The translations under genes were made by a program, and so were the position numbers. Positions 1 to 7,248 of a DNA stretch of 64,000 nucleotides are shown in pieces. The stretch is taken from assembly GCF_001665785.1 (NCBI RefSeq), contig NZ_LZSO01000017.1, positions 124,001 to 188,000 on the forward strand, read 5' to 3'. Source of the stretch: Mycolicibacterium peregrinum. GTDB taxonomy: Bacteria; Actinomycetota; Actinomycetes; Mycobacteriales; Mycobacteriaceae. Each line of letters opens with the position of its first letter. The first letter of the stretch is position 1. The notes beneath the pieces were generated by a model that ran no database searches, was not told where the DNA came from, and was given only the letters and a program-made list of their open reading frames with translations.

Positions 1-2
1 GC

Positions 3-506
3 GGGCAGCTCGACATCCTCGTCAACAACGCGGGGGTCTGGGGGATGCCGGAATCTACCGGCGATGTCTCCGAGCAGGCGCTGCTGGAGTCGTATCAGAC
101 GAACGTGATCGCTCCCTTCCTGCTGACCGGGGCGTTGGCGCCCGCCATGGCCGAGCGTGGCCAGGGCGCGGTGGTCAACGTCGGCTCGATCACCGGGCTG
201 ATCGGCGGGGACCGCTCGGCGCTGTACTCGTCGACCAAGGCGGCGGTGCATTCGCTGACCAAGTCGTGGGCGGTCGAGTACGGCCCGCGTGGGGTCCGGG
301 TGAACGCGGTGGCCCCCGGGCCGATCGCGACCGAAAGGGCCGCTGACGTGGCCGATGAGATCGGACCGGTGCTGGCCCGCATCCCGTCCCGGCGCATGAG
401 CACCCCCGAAGAGGTCGCGGCGGCCGTCGCCTTCCTCGCCGGTGGCGACGCCGGGAACATCCATGGGGTGATCCTCAGTGTGGATGGGGGCTGGGCGGCG
501 GCTTAA
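3..506 (+). CDS. SDR family oxidoreductase (5' end outside window)
   Basis: Short-chain dehydrogenase/reductase, an NAD(P)(H)-dependent oxidoreductase of unknown substrate. The reading frame is open from base 3, so the N-terminal Rossmann GxxxGxG is missing. What remains shows the NNAG motif at the very start, the catalytic YSSTK (Tyr-x3-Lys) near bases 224-238, the post-catalytic run with NAVAPGPI, and the usual SDR C-terminus ending in SVDGGW. The stop is TAA at 504-506. The FabG-like form is typical of 3-oxoacyl reductases, but the substrate cannot be told from this fragment. A DoxX gene follows 22 bp downstream on the same strand. Confidence 0.93.
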   Translation, partial: GQLDILVNNAGVWGMPESTGDVSEQALLESYQTNVIAPFLLTGALAPAMAERGQGAVVNVGSITGLIGGDRSALYSSTKAAVHSLTKSWAVEYGPRGVRVNAVAPGPIATERAADVADEIGPVLARIPSRRMSTPEEVAAAVAFLAGGDAGNIHGVILSVDGGWAAA

Positions 507-528
507 CAGATGTCCTAGATTCTGTTAC

Positions 529-1050
529 ATGGCTTCCTCTGCTTACGACACTGCGATCCTGCTCCTGCGCGTGGTGCTCGGCCTGACAATGGCCGCACAC
601 GGCTACAACAAGTTCTTCGGTGGCGGGCGGATCCCGGGCACCGCGGGATGGTTCGACAGCATCGGCATGAAGCCGGGCATGTTCCACGCCCGGGTCGCGG
701 CCAGCACCGAGATCGCCGCCGGTCTCGGCCTGGCTTTGGGCCTGCTGACCCCCGTGCCCGCAGCGGGGTTCGTGGCGCTGATGCTGGTGGCGGCCTGGAC
801 CGTGCACCGGCACAACGGCTTCTTCATCGTCAAGGAGGGCTGGGAGTACAACCTGATCCTCGCGGTGGCCGCAGTGGCGATCGCCGGCACGGGTGCGGGG
901 CGCTACAGCCTCGATCACCTGCTGTTCTCCAGTTCGAGCTTCTACCACTACCTGCATGGCTGGTGCGGCCTGGCGATCGCGGTCGTCCTCGGCCTGGCCG
1001 GTGGCATCGGCCAGCTGGTGATCTTCTTCCGCCCGCCCGTCAAGTCCTAG
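529..1050 (+). CDS. DoxX family membrane protein
   Basis: Small integral membrane protein of the DoxX/DoxD family, 173 aa, with about four hydrophobic segments. It has the family hallmark near the N-terminus (LRVVLGLTMAAHGYNKFFGG) and a conserved Trp/Phe-Asp stretch after it. DoxX proteins in mycobacteria have been linked to redox and thiol stress with SodA/SseA partners; the role of this copy is unknown. The ATG at 529 was chosen over an earlier in-frame GTG/ATG inside the SDR gene because it starts right before the first membrane segment. A TAGATT -10-like hexamer at 516-521 lies 7 nt before the ATG, so a leaderless transcript is possible. A second DoxX gene lies at 18434-18970. Confidence 0.88.
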   Translation: MASSAYDTAILLLRVVLGLTMAAHGYNKFFGGGRIPGTAGWFDSIGMKPGMFHARVAASTEIAAGLGLALGLLTPVPAAGFVALMLVAAWTVHRHNGFFIVKEGWEYNLILAVAAVAIAGTGAGRYSLDHLLFSSSSFYHYLHGWCGLAIAVVLGLAGGIGQLVIFFRPPVKS

Positions 1051-1066
1051 ATTTCCCGCAGAGCGG

Positions 1067-1110
1067 ACGCGAACTCGCACATTCCCGGGTCGATTTGTGC
1101 GAGTTTGCGT
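1067..1110. terminator. Hairpin terminator after the DoxX gene
   Basis: A 15-bp inverted repeat with one mismatch: arm ACGCGAACTCGCACA (1067-1081) pairs with 1096-1110 around a 14-nt loop. It starts 16 bp after the DoxX stop. There is no clear U-tract, as is usual for mycobacterial terminators. Confidence 0.55.
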
Positions 1111-1130
1111 CTGTTCGCGTGAGGTCTGAC

Positions 1131-1144
1131 TAGAACACGTTCTA
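1131..1144. promoter_or_regulatory. KstR-like operator overlapping a leaderless promoter
   Basis: The 14-bp sequence TAGAACACGTTCTA (TAGAAC-AC-GTTCTA) is a perfect inverted repeat and matches the published KstR consensus TnnAACnnGTTnnA at every fixed position. It ends 11 nt before the ATG at 1156. A TAATCT -10-like hexamer (1143-1148) overlaps its right edge and is placed for transcription starting at or next to the ATG, so bound repressor would occlude RNA polymerase. KstR itself is not encoded in this window. Confidence 0.7.
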
Positions 1145-1155
1145 ATCTGTCGGGC

Positions 1156-2889
1156 ATGGGTTTTCTCAAACAGGAATCTCCCCAGATCGACTTCGAGCAG
1201 TGGAGCAAGGGCACGCGCGCGGAGAAAATCCGGCCGATGGCGCGGCACTGGGCGGAGGTGGGGTTCGGAACCCCGGTTGTGCTGCACCTGTTCTACGTCG
1301 TCAAGATCCTGGCCTACATCCTCGGTGCCTGGCTGATCGCGCTGACCACAGAAGGTGTCGACGGGTTCACCAACGTCGCGTCCTGGTATGCCGAGCCGAT
1401 CGTCTACCAGAAGGTCGTGTTCTACACGATGCTGTTCGAGGTCATCGGCCTCGGCTGCGGCTTCGGCCCGCTCAACAACCGGTTCTTCCCGCCGATGGGA
1501 TCGATCCTGTACTGGTTGCGGCCCAAGACGATTCGGCTGCCACCGTGGCCCGGTCGGGTACCTCTGACCAAGGGCGACAGCCGCGGCGTCGTCGACGTCG
1601 CCCTGTACGGGGCACTGCTGGTGATGCTGGTGGTGGCGTTGGCCTCGCAGGGCACTGGTCCCATCCCCGCACTCGGCAGCGAGATCGGTGTGCTGCCGGT
1701 CTGGCAGACCGCCGCGATCGTCGGTCTGCTGGCCGTGGCCGGTCTGCGCGACAAGGTGATCTTCCTGGCGGCCCGCGGCGAGGTGTACGGATCCCTGGCG
1801 GTCTGCTTCCTGTTCAGCGGGGCCGACATCGTCATCGCGGCCAAGTTGGTGTGCATGGTGATCTGGCTCGGGGCGGCCACCTCAAAGCTCAACAAACACT
1901 TCCCGTTCGTCATCTCGACGATGATGAGCAACAACCCGGTGTTCCGGCCGCGGTTCATCAAGCGCAAGTTCTTCGAGCACTTCCCGGATGACCTTCGGCC
2001 AGGCCGCCCGTCACGTTTTGTGGCGCATTTCTCCACGGCCGTCGAAGGGCTGGTTCCGTTGGTGCTGTTCTTCTCCCACGGGGGCGTGGTGACCGCATGC
2101 GCTGCCTTCGTCATGTTGGTGTTCCACTTCGGCATCCTGAGCTCCATCCCGATGGGTGTACCGCTGGAGTGGAACGTCTTCATGATGTTCTCGGTGCTGG
2201 CGCTGTTCGTCGGGCACGCCGGTGTGGGCCTGGGGGATCTCGGCAGCCCGTGGCCCATCGTGCTGTTCGCGGTGGTCGCAGGCACTGTGGTGCTGGGAAA
2301 CCTGTTCCCGCGCAAGGTTTCGTTCCTGCCGGGTATGCGCTACTACGCGGGCAACTGGGACACCTCGCTGTGGTGCGTCAAGCCGTCGGCCGCGGAGAAG
2401 ATCGAGAAGAACATCGTCGCGATCGCCAGCATGCCCGCCGCCCAGATGGAGCGGTACTACGGCAGCCCCGAGGTTGCCCAGATGTACCTGTACATGGGAT
2501 ATGCGTTCCGCGGCTTCAACTCTCACGGCCGGGCGCTGTTCACGCTGGCGCACCGCGCGATGGCCGGCTGCAACGAGGACGACTATGTGTTGACCGATGG
2601 CGAGCGCATCGTCTCGACGGCCATCGGCTGGAACTTCGGTGACGGGCACATGAGCAATGAGCAGCTGGTGGCGGCTCTGCAGAAGAGGTGCCATTTCGAG
2701 CCGGGGGAAGTGCGGATCGTGATGCTCGACGCGCAACCGATCCAGCATCAGACCCAGCAATACCGGCTGGTCGACGCGGCCACCGGGGAATTCGAGCGGG
2801 GATACGTCAACGTGGCCGACATGGTGACGCGCCAGCCCTGGGACGACGAACTGCCGGTCCATGTCCAGCGAGATGACGTCACCGCCTGA
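1156..2889 (+). CDS. DUF3556 multi-pass membrane protein
   Basis: Large integral membrane protein, 577 aa, recognised as the actinobacterial DUF3556 family; molecular function unknown. Roughly the first 390 residues contain many hydrophobic segments (for example around 50-70, 150-170, 190-240, 290-380). The C-terminal 180 residues are soluble and contain conserved stretches such as YYGSPEVAQMYLYMGYAFRG and a GWNFGDGHMS motif. An ATG at 1156 follows a likely leaderless promoter with a KstR-like box, so the gene is probably induced with sterol catabolism. No enzyme motif could be identified. It stands alone: terminator-like hairpins lie on both sides. Confidence 0.85.
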   Translation: MGFLKQESPQIDFEQWSKGTRAEKIRPMARHWAEVGFGTPVVLHLFYVVKILAYILGAWLIALTTEGVDGFTNVASWYAEPIVYQKVVFYTMLFEVIGLGCGFGPLNNRFFPPMGSILYWLRPKTIRLPPWPGRVPLTKGDSRGVVDVALYGALLVMLVVALASQGTGPIPALGSEIGVLPVWQTAAIVGLLAVAGLRDKVIFLAARGEVYGSLAVCFLFSGADIVIAAKLVCMVIWLGAATSKLNKHFPFVISTMMSNNPVFRPRFIKRKFFEHFPDDLRPGRPSRFVAHFSTAVEGLVPLVLFFSHGGVVTACAAFVMLVFHFGILSSIPMGVPLEWNVFMMFSVLALFVGHAGVGLGDLGSPWPIVLFAVVAGTVVLGNLFPRKVSFLPGMRYYAGNWDTSLWCVKPSAAEKIEKNIVAIASMPAAQMERYYGSPEVAQMYLYMGYAFRGFNSHGRALFTLAHRAMAGCNEDDYVLTDGERIVSTAIGWNFGDGHMSNEQLVAALQKRCHFEPGEVRIVMLDAQPIQHQTQQYRLVDAATGEFERGYVNVADMVTRQPWDDELPVHVQRDDVTA

Positions 2890-2928
2890 GCCGGTAGCGG
2901 TATGGATCGACCGGTCCGGGCGGTTGAT

Positions 2929-2951
2929 GAGCGACCTGGGCGGGGTCGCTC
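2929..2951. terminator. Hairpin after DUF3556 gene
   Basis: Perfect 8-bp stem GAGCGACC (2929-2936) / GGTCGCTC (2944-2951) with a 7-nt loop, 40 nt after the stop of the upstream gene. It lies in the 170-bp gap between two convergent genes. Confidence 0.5.
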
Positions 2952-2975
2952 GAAACTGCGCACGGATCTTCGGAA

Positions 2976-3021
2976 CTGCGCACAGATCGCAAAATCGCCG
3001 TGAAACGGGATCTGAGCGCAG
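2976..3021. terminator. Second hairpin in the convergent gap (shared terminator)
   Basis: Arms CTGCGCACAGATC (2976-2988) and 3009-3021 pair at 12 of 13 positions around a 20-nt loop. The left arm is itself a near-copy of bases 2956-2968 (CTGCGCACGGATC), giving a short tandem direct repeat. Probably ends transcripts from the GntR gene on the minus strand and read-through from the plus strand. Confidence 0.45.
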
Positions 3022-3059
3022 CGTCGGTGGGCTGGGCGCAGGGTCGGCGGAAAGAGGGA

Positions 3060-3851
3060 TCAGCGCATGACGTCGCGGACCTTGACGCTCTCGATGTCCT
3101 GCAGCATCAGGATGCGTGCGGTGTCGAGGTGCTTGCGCCAATGTGCTTCGGCGGCATCGCCGTCACCGGAGCGGATGATCTGGATCAGCTTGCGGTAGGA
3201 CCGCATGAGCTTGTCGTAGTCGGTCTTCGACACCGGCCGGCGCTCTTTGAACAGGAAGGCGTGGTGGCGCACGGTGATCTCGTGCAGCATGCCGGCGATG
3301 ATGCCCAGCGTGGCGTTGCCCGACAGCTCCACCACCCGGCGGTGAAAGTCGCCGGTGGTCGCGGCCAGTTGGTCCGACAGATGGTCCTTGGGGATGTGCT
3401 CGTCGAGCATCTGCTCCAGTTCGGCGAACGCCGCCTCGTCGCCCTTCTCGGCGAGCAGTCGTGCGGCCATCGGCTCGATCGCCGCACGGCCCACCAGGAG
3501 ATCGGCGATGTCGGCACCGGAGAGTTCGAGCAGCAGACCCGCCGGGCGGGCGACGATCTCGGGGCCCGGAACCCGGACGCGGGCTCCGGTCCGCGAGCCG
3601 CGGCGGACCTCGACCAGGCGTTCGGATTCCAGCACCCGCACGGCCTCACGCAGCGTCGGCCTGCTGACCCCGAAATGCTCCATGAGCTCGGCTTCGTTGG
3701 GCAGGAAGTCGCCCTCTTTGAGCTGGCCGTCGACGACCATGCGCCGTAGGGTGCCTGCGACGAGCTCGGCGGTCTTCGGGGAACGGACCGGTGCCTGCGG
3801 TGCGATCGCGTCGGGGCCGATCATCGGCGCCAGCGGTGTGGTTCGAGCCAC
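3060..3851 (-). CDS. GntR/FadR-type transcriptional regulator (FCD domain)
   Basis: Repressor-type regulator, 263 aa. An N-terminal winged HTH (about residues 25-90, containing the pattern LPNEAELMEHFGVSRPTLREAV) is followed by an all-helical FCD ligand-binding domain (about 100-245) with metal-binding type histidines in FHRRV, RHHAF and KHLDT. It is divergent from a thiolase / enoyl-CoA hydratase / acyl-CoA dehydrogenase operon, and a perfect inverted repeat overlaps the predicted promoter of that operon. The natural reading is a local repressor of this beta-oxidation set released by an acyl-CoA or carboxylate. A related half-site 58 bp upstream of its own start suggests autoregulation. Confidence 0.9.
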   Translation of the reverse strand: MARTTPLAPMIGPDAIAPQAPVRSPKTAELVAGTLRRMVVDGQLKEGDFLPNEAELMEHFGVSRPTLREAVRVLESERLVEVRRGSRTGARVRVPGPEIVARPAGLLLELSGADIADLLVGRAAIEPMAARLLAEKGDEAAFAELEQMLDEHIPKDHLSDQLAATTGDFHRRVVELSGNATLGIIAGMLHEITVRHHAFLFKERRPVSKTDYDKLMRSYRKLIQIIRSGDGDAAEAHWRKHLDTARILMLQDIESVKVRDVMR

Positions 3852-3908
3852 CAGACACTCCCAGGTGAGACAACTTTTACGCTGGCCGGATGGTCAGCTG
3901 TACAACTC

Positions 3909-3924
3909 AGTAAACCATCTGTTC
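3909..3924. promoter_or_regulatory. Second GntR-like site near the regulator gene
   Basis: AGTAAACCATCTGTTC matches AGTAAACCTACTGGTC (3971-3986, within the main operator) at 13 of 16 positions. It lies 58 bp upstream of the GntR start, so it could serve autoregulation. Confidence 0.4.
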
Positions 3925-3954
3925 ACCGTGGGAACGGTACATCGACGTCTACCA

Positions 3955-3992
3955 ACCAGTAGGTTGACCTAGTAAACCTACTGGTCTATTTT
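3955..3992 (+). promoter_or_regulatory. Promoter with embedded GntR operator for the thiolase operon
   Basis: A -35 element TTGACC (3964-3969), a 17-bp spacer and a -10 element TATTTT (3987-3992) face the thiolase gene. A perfect 11-bp inverted repeat, ACCAGTAGGTT (3955-3965) and AACCTACTGGT (3975-3985) with a 9-bp spacer, covers the -35 and the spacer. This is where a repressor would act; the divergent GntR protein is the obvious candidate. Confidence 0.65.
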
Positions 3993-4053
3993 CACCTCGA
4001 GTGCCCCAATCGGGTCCAACCGGGGTAGCGCCCCACCCTTCAAAGGAGAAGTC

Positions 4054-5202
4054 ATGGCTGAAGCCGTCATCGTCGAGGCCGTCCGGTCACCAGTCGGGAA
4101 GCGCAACGGCGCCCTGTCCGGTGTGCATCCGTCAGAGCTGTCGGCCCAGGTGCTCAACGGTCTGGTGCAGCGCGCCGGTATCGACCCCGCCCTCGTCGAC
4201 GACGTCATCTGGGGCTGCGTCATGCAGGCCGGTGAGCAGGCGCTCGACATCGCCCGGACCGCCGTGCTGACCGCGGGCTGGCCCGAGACCGTCCCCGGTG
4301 TCACCGTCGACCGCCAGTGCGGTTCGAGTCAGCAGTCCCTGCACTTCGCCGTGGCCGGGGTTGTCGCCGGGCACTACGACGTCGTGGTCGCCGGTGGTGT
4401 CGAGTCGATGTCACGCACCCCGATGGGTTCCTCGCTGGCCAACGGCGGCCACCCCTACCCGGAGGCGTTCCGGGAGCGCTACAACGGCCAGACCCCGAAC
4501 CAGGGCGTCGGTGCCGAGATGATCGCCGAGCAATGGGGCCTGTCGCGGACCCAGCTCGACGAGTTCTCCCTGCGTTCGCACGAGAAGGCCGCTGCCGCAC
4601 AGGATGCGGGCGCGTTCAAGGACCAGATTGTCGGGATCAAGGATCAAGACGGCAATGTCGTTTTGGAAGATGGTGGCATCCGCCGCGGCGGCACGGTCGA
4701 ATCCATGGCCGCCATCAAGCCGGCCTTCAAGGAGGACGGTGTGATCCACGCCGGTAACTCCAGCCAGATCTCCGACGGGTCGGCCGCGCTGCTGATCATG
4801 TCTGCGGAGAAGGCAAAAGACCTGGGGCTCAAGCCTCTTGCCAAGGTGCACACCGCAGTGCTCGCCGGGGCCGACCCGGTCATCATGCTGACCGCGCCCA
4901 TCCCGGCCACCCAGAAGGCACTGGCCAAGTCCGGCCTGAGCGTCGACCAGATCGGTGCGTTCGAGGTCAACGAGGCCTTCGCCCCGGTTCCGATGGCCTG
5001 GCTCAAGGACATCGGCGCCGACGAGGAGCGCCTCAACCCCAACGGCGGAGCCATCGCGCTCGGCCACCCGCTCGGCGGCTCCGGTGCGCGCATCCTGACC
5101 ACGCTGCTGTACCACATGCGGGACAACAACATCCAGTACGGCCTGCAGACCATGTGCGAAGGTGGCGGCCAGGCCAACGCGACCATCCTGGAGCTCCTGT
5201 GA
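4054..5202 (+). CDS. Acetyl-CoA C-acyltransferase (thiolase, FadA type)
   Basis: Thiolase of 382 aa catalysing thiolytic cleavage of 3-ketoacyl-CoA to a shortened acyl-CoA and acetyl-CoA. Visible catalytic elements: nucleophile Cys89 in VDRQCGSSQQ, NEAFAPV (Asn-Glu in place of the usual His-Glu-Ala-Phe start), His in GGAIALGHPLGGSG, and the second Cys in MCEGGGQAN. The NEAF form occurs in degradative FadA6-like mycobacterial thiolases, so this is probably catabolic. A strong Shine-Dalgarno (AAAGGAG) precedes the ATG. First gene of a three-gene operon; its TGA overlaps the GTG of the next gene. The substrate class is not deducible. Confidence 0.93.
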   Translation: MAEAVIVEAVRSPVGKRNGALSGVHPSELSAQVLNGLVQRAGIDPALVDDVIWGCVMQAGEQALDIARTAVLTAGWPETVPGVTVDRQCGSSQQSLHFAVAGVVAGHYDVVVAGGVESMSRTPMGSSLANGGHPYPEAFRERYNGQTPNQGVGAEMIAEQWGLSRTQLDEFSLRSHEKAAAAQDAGAFKDQIVGIKDQDGNVVLEDGGIRRGGTVESMAAIKPAFKEDGVIHAGNSSQISDGSAALLIMSAEKAKDLGLKPLAKVHTAVLAGADPVIMLTAPIPATQKALAKSGLSVDQIGAFEVNEAFAPVPMAWLKDIGADEERLNPNGGAIALGHPLGGSGARILTTLLYHMRDNNIQYGLQTMCEGGGQANATILELL

Positions 5203-5999
5203 CCGAAACCGACACCCAGCCCGGCGCGCTTGTCGAAAAGCGCGGCAACGTACTGCTCATCACGATCAACCGGCCCGAGGCGCGCAATGCGATCAACGCC
5301 TCGGTCAGCATCGCCGTCGGCGATGCGCTGGAGCAGGCGCAGAACGATCCCGAGATCCGGGCCGTCGTGCTCACCGGATCGGGCGACAAGTCGTTCTGCG
5401 CCGGCGCCGACCTGAAGGCGATCTCGCGGGGAGAGAACCTCTTTCACCCCGAGCATTCGGAATACGGATTCGCCGGCTACGTCAGCCATTTCATCGACAA
5501 GCCGACCATCGCCGCGGTCAACGGCACCGCCCTGGGCGGCGGCACCGAACTGGCCCTGGCCAGTGACCTGATCGTCGCCGAGGAGAGCGCCAAATTCGGT
5601 CTGCCCGAGGTGAAGCGCGGCCTGATCGCCGGTGCCGGCGGCGTTTTCCGTATCGCCGAGCAGCTGCCCCGCAAGGTGGCCAACGAGCTGCTGTTCACCG
5701 GTGAGCCGATGTCCTCGGCCGATGCGCTGCGCTGGGGTCTGATCAACCAGGTCGTGCCCGACGGCACTGTCGTCGACGCCGCACTCAAGCTGGCCGAACG
5801 GATCACGGGCAACGCCCCGCTGGCCGTGCAGGCCAGCAAGCGCGTCGCCTACGGCGTCGACGAGGGCGTCATCACCGGCGACAAGGACGGCTGGAAGCGC
5901 ACCAACCGCGAGTTCAGCACTCTGCTGCAGACCGAGGACGCCAAGGAAGGGCCGATGGCCTTCGCGCAGAAGCGCGAACCTGTTTGGAAGGCAAAGTAA
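5199..5999 (+). CDS. Enoyl-CoA hydratase (crotonase family)
   Basis: 266 aa crotonase-fold enzyme that hydrates trans-2-enoyl-CoA in beta-oxidation. It shows the CAGADLK oxyanion-region motif, the GTALGGGTELALASD segment with the first catalytic Glu, and LPEVKRGL with the second catalytic Glu, so both acid/base residues of true hydratases are present. The GTG at 5199 overlaps the thiolase stop by 4 nt (GTGA), indicating translational coupling. It sits between the thiolase and the acyl-CoA dehydrogenase; together they cover dehydrogenation, hydration and thiolysis, lacking only a 3-hydroxyacyl-CoA dehydrogenase. Confidence 0.93.
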   Translation: MTETDTQPGALVEKRGNVLLITINRPEARNAINASVSIAVGDALEQAQNDPEIRAVVLTGSGDKSFCAGADLKAISRGENLFHPEHSEYGFAGYVSHFIDKPTIAAVNGTALGGGTELALASDLIVAEESAKFGLPEVKRGLIAGAGGVFRIAEQLPRKVANELLFTGEPMSSADALRWGLINQVVPDGTVVDAALKLAERITGNAPLAVQASKRVAYGVDEGVITGDKDGWKRTNREFSTLLQTEDAKEGPMAFAQKREPVWKAK

Positions 6000-6002
6000 G
6001 CC

Positions 6003-7145
6003 ATGAAGCGACAGATCTACACCTCGGAGCACGAGGCATTCCGGGAGACGGTCAAGGAATATATCGAGCGTGAGCTCGTCCCCAATTCCGAGAAGTGGGA
6101 GACCGAGCGCATCGTCGACCGGTCGGCGTACACCGCCGCGGGCAAGTACGGCGTCATCGGGTTCAACATGCCCGAGGAGTTCGGCGGCGGCGGTTCGGAT
6201 GACTTCCGGTTCAACGCGATCATCGACGAGGAGATCGCCAAGGCCGGCGTGCACGGCCCGGCGCTGAGCCTGCACAACGACGTCGTCGGCCCGTACTTCA
6301 AGGACCTCACCAACGACGAGCAGAAGCAGCGCTGGCTGCCCGGCATCGCCAGCGGCGAGACCATCATCGCGGTCGCGATGACCGAACCGGGCGCAGGCAG
6401 CGACCTGGCCGGCATCCGCACCTCGGCGGTACGTGATGGCGACGACTGGATCATCAACGGCTCCAAGACGTTCATCTCCTCGGGCATCAACTGCGACCTG
6501 TGTGTCGTGGTGGCGCGCACCGACCCCGAGGCCGGCCACAAGGGCTTCACGCTGTTCGTGGTGGAGCGCGGCATGGAGGGCTTCACCCGCGGTCGCAAGC
6601 TCGACAAGATGGGCCTGCACAGCCAGGACACCTCCGAGCTGCACTTCGAGAACGTCCGGGTGCCGAACGCCAACCTCCTGGGCAAGGAAGGTCGCGGGTT
6701 CTACCACCTGATGACCAACCTGCCCTCGGAGCGGCTCTCGATCGCCATCTCGGCGATCTACGGTGCGCGTGCGGTCTTCCAGGAGACGCTGCAGTATGCC
6801 AAGGACCGCAAGGCCTTTGGTCAGCCGATCGGCAGCTTCCAGCACAACCGGTTCCTGCTTGCCGAGATGGACACCGAGCTGGAGGTAACCGAGAACTACC
6901 TCGACCGCTGCCTGCAGGGCGTGGTCGACGGTGAGCTGACCGCGGTCGAGGCGGCCAAGGCCAAGTGGTGGGCCACCGAGGTCGCCAAGAAGGTCGTCGA
7001 TCAGTGTGTCCAGCTGCACGGCGGCTACGGCTACATGATGGAATACCGCGTCGCGCGGGCCTACGTCGACGGACGGATCCAGACGATCTTCGGTGGCACC
7101 ACCGAGATCATGAAGGAGATCATCGGCCGCGACCTGGGCGTCTAG
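6003..7145 (+). CDS. Acyl-CoA dehydrogenase (FadE type)
   Basis: Flavin-dependent acyl-CoA dehydrogenase, 380 aa, the usual length for the homotetrameric family. Motifs: AMTEPGAGSDLAG (FAD/substrate loop), RKAFGQPIGSFQ, QLHGGYGYMMEYRVARAYVDGR, and the C-terminal IFGGTTEIMKEIIGRDL, which carries the catalytic Glu of medium/long-chain enzymes. It introduces the alpha-beta double bond, passing electrons to ETF. It starts 3 nt after the enoyl-CoA hydratase stop and closes the operon. A 34-bp repeat and a perfect terminator hairpin follow immediately. Confidence 0.94.
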   Translation: MKRQIYTSEHEAFRETVKEYIERELVPNSEKWETERIVDRSAYTAAGKYGVIGFNMPEEFGGGGSDDFRFNAIIDEEIAKAGVHGPALSLHNDVVGPYFKDLTNDEQKQRWLPGIASGETIIAVAMTEPGAGSDLAGIRTSAVRDGDDWIINGSKTFISSGINCDLCVVVARTDPEAGHKGFTLFVVERGMEGFTRGRKLDKMGLHSQDTSELHFENVRVPNANLLGKEGRGFYHLMTNLPSERLSIAISAIYGARAVFQETLQYAKDRKAFGQPIGSFQHNRFLLAEMDTELEVTENYLDRCLQGVVDGELTAVEAAKAKWWATEVAKKVVDQCVQLHGGYGYMMEYRVARAYVDGRIQTIFGGTTEIMKEIIGRDLGV

Positions 7146-7153
7146 TTCTTTCG

Positions 7154-7187
7154 CCGAGCAGTCCCCCGCAAGCGGGAGGGGCCCCCA
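7154..7187. repeat. 34-bp dispersed repeat, copy A
   Basis: This 34-bp sequence (GC-rich, centred on CCCCCGCAAGCGGG, itself a small hairpin) recurs at 54570-54603 with 32 of 34 identical bases. Copy A begins 8 bp after the acyl-CoA dehydrogenase stop and ends 2 bp before a 16-bp terminator stem. Confidence 0.7.
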
Positions 7188-7189
7188 CC

Positions 7190-7225
7190 AAAACTGCCCA
7201 TTTCCACACGGAAATGGGCAGTTTT
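7190..7225. terminator. Bidirectional terminator between convergent genes
   Basis: Perfect 16-bp stem: AAAACTGCCCATTTCC (7190-7205) and its complement at 7210-7225, with an ACAC tetraloop. It has A-rich and T-rich edges on both strands, so it can stop transcription from the beta-oxidation operon and from the fasciclin gene. Confidence 0.85.
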
Positions 7226-7248
7226 GTGTCTGCTGGCGCAGAAAGAGA

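Noticed and set aside
2953..2988. Tandem direct repeat of about 20 bp as a possible iteron
   Set aside because: Only two copies, no AT-rich region or replication gene; explained better as part of the terminator region.
4644..7019. Very long open frame (791 codons) on the minus strand across the beta-oxidation operon
   Set aside because: It is antisense to three complete, motif-rich genes; the translation has no recognisable domain and the Leu/Gly/Arg/Val-rich bias of a shadow frame in GC-rich DNA.
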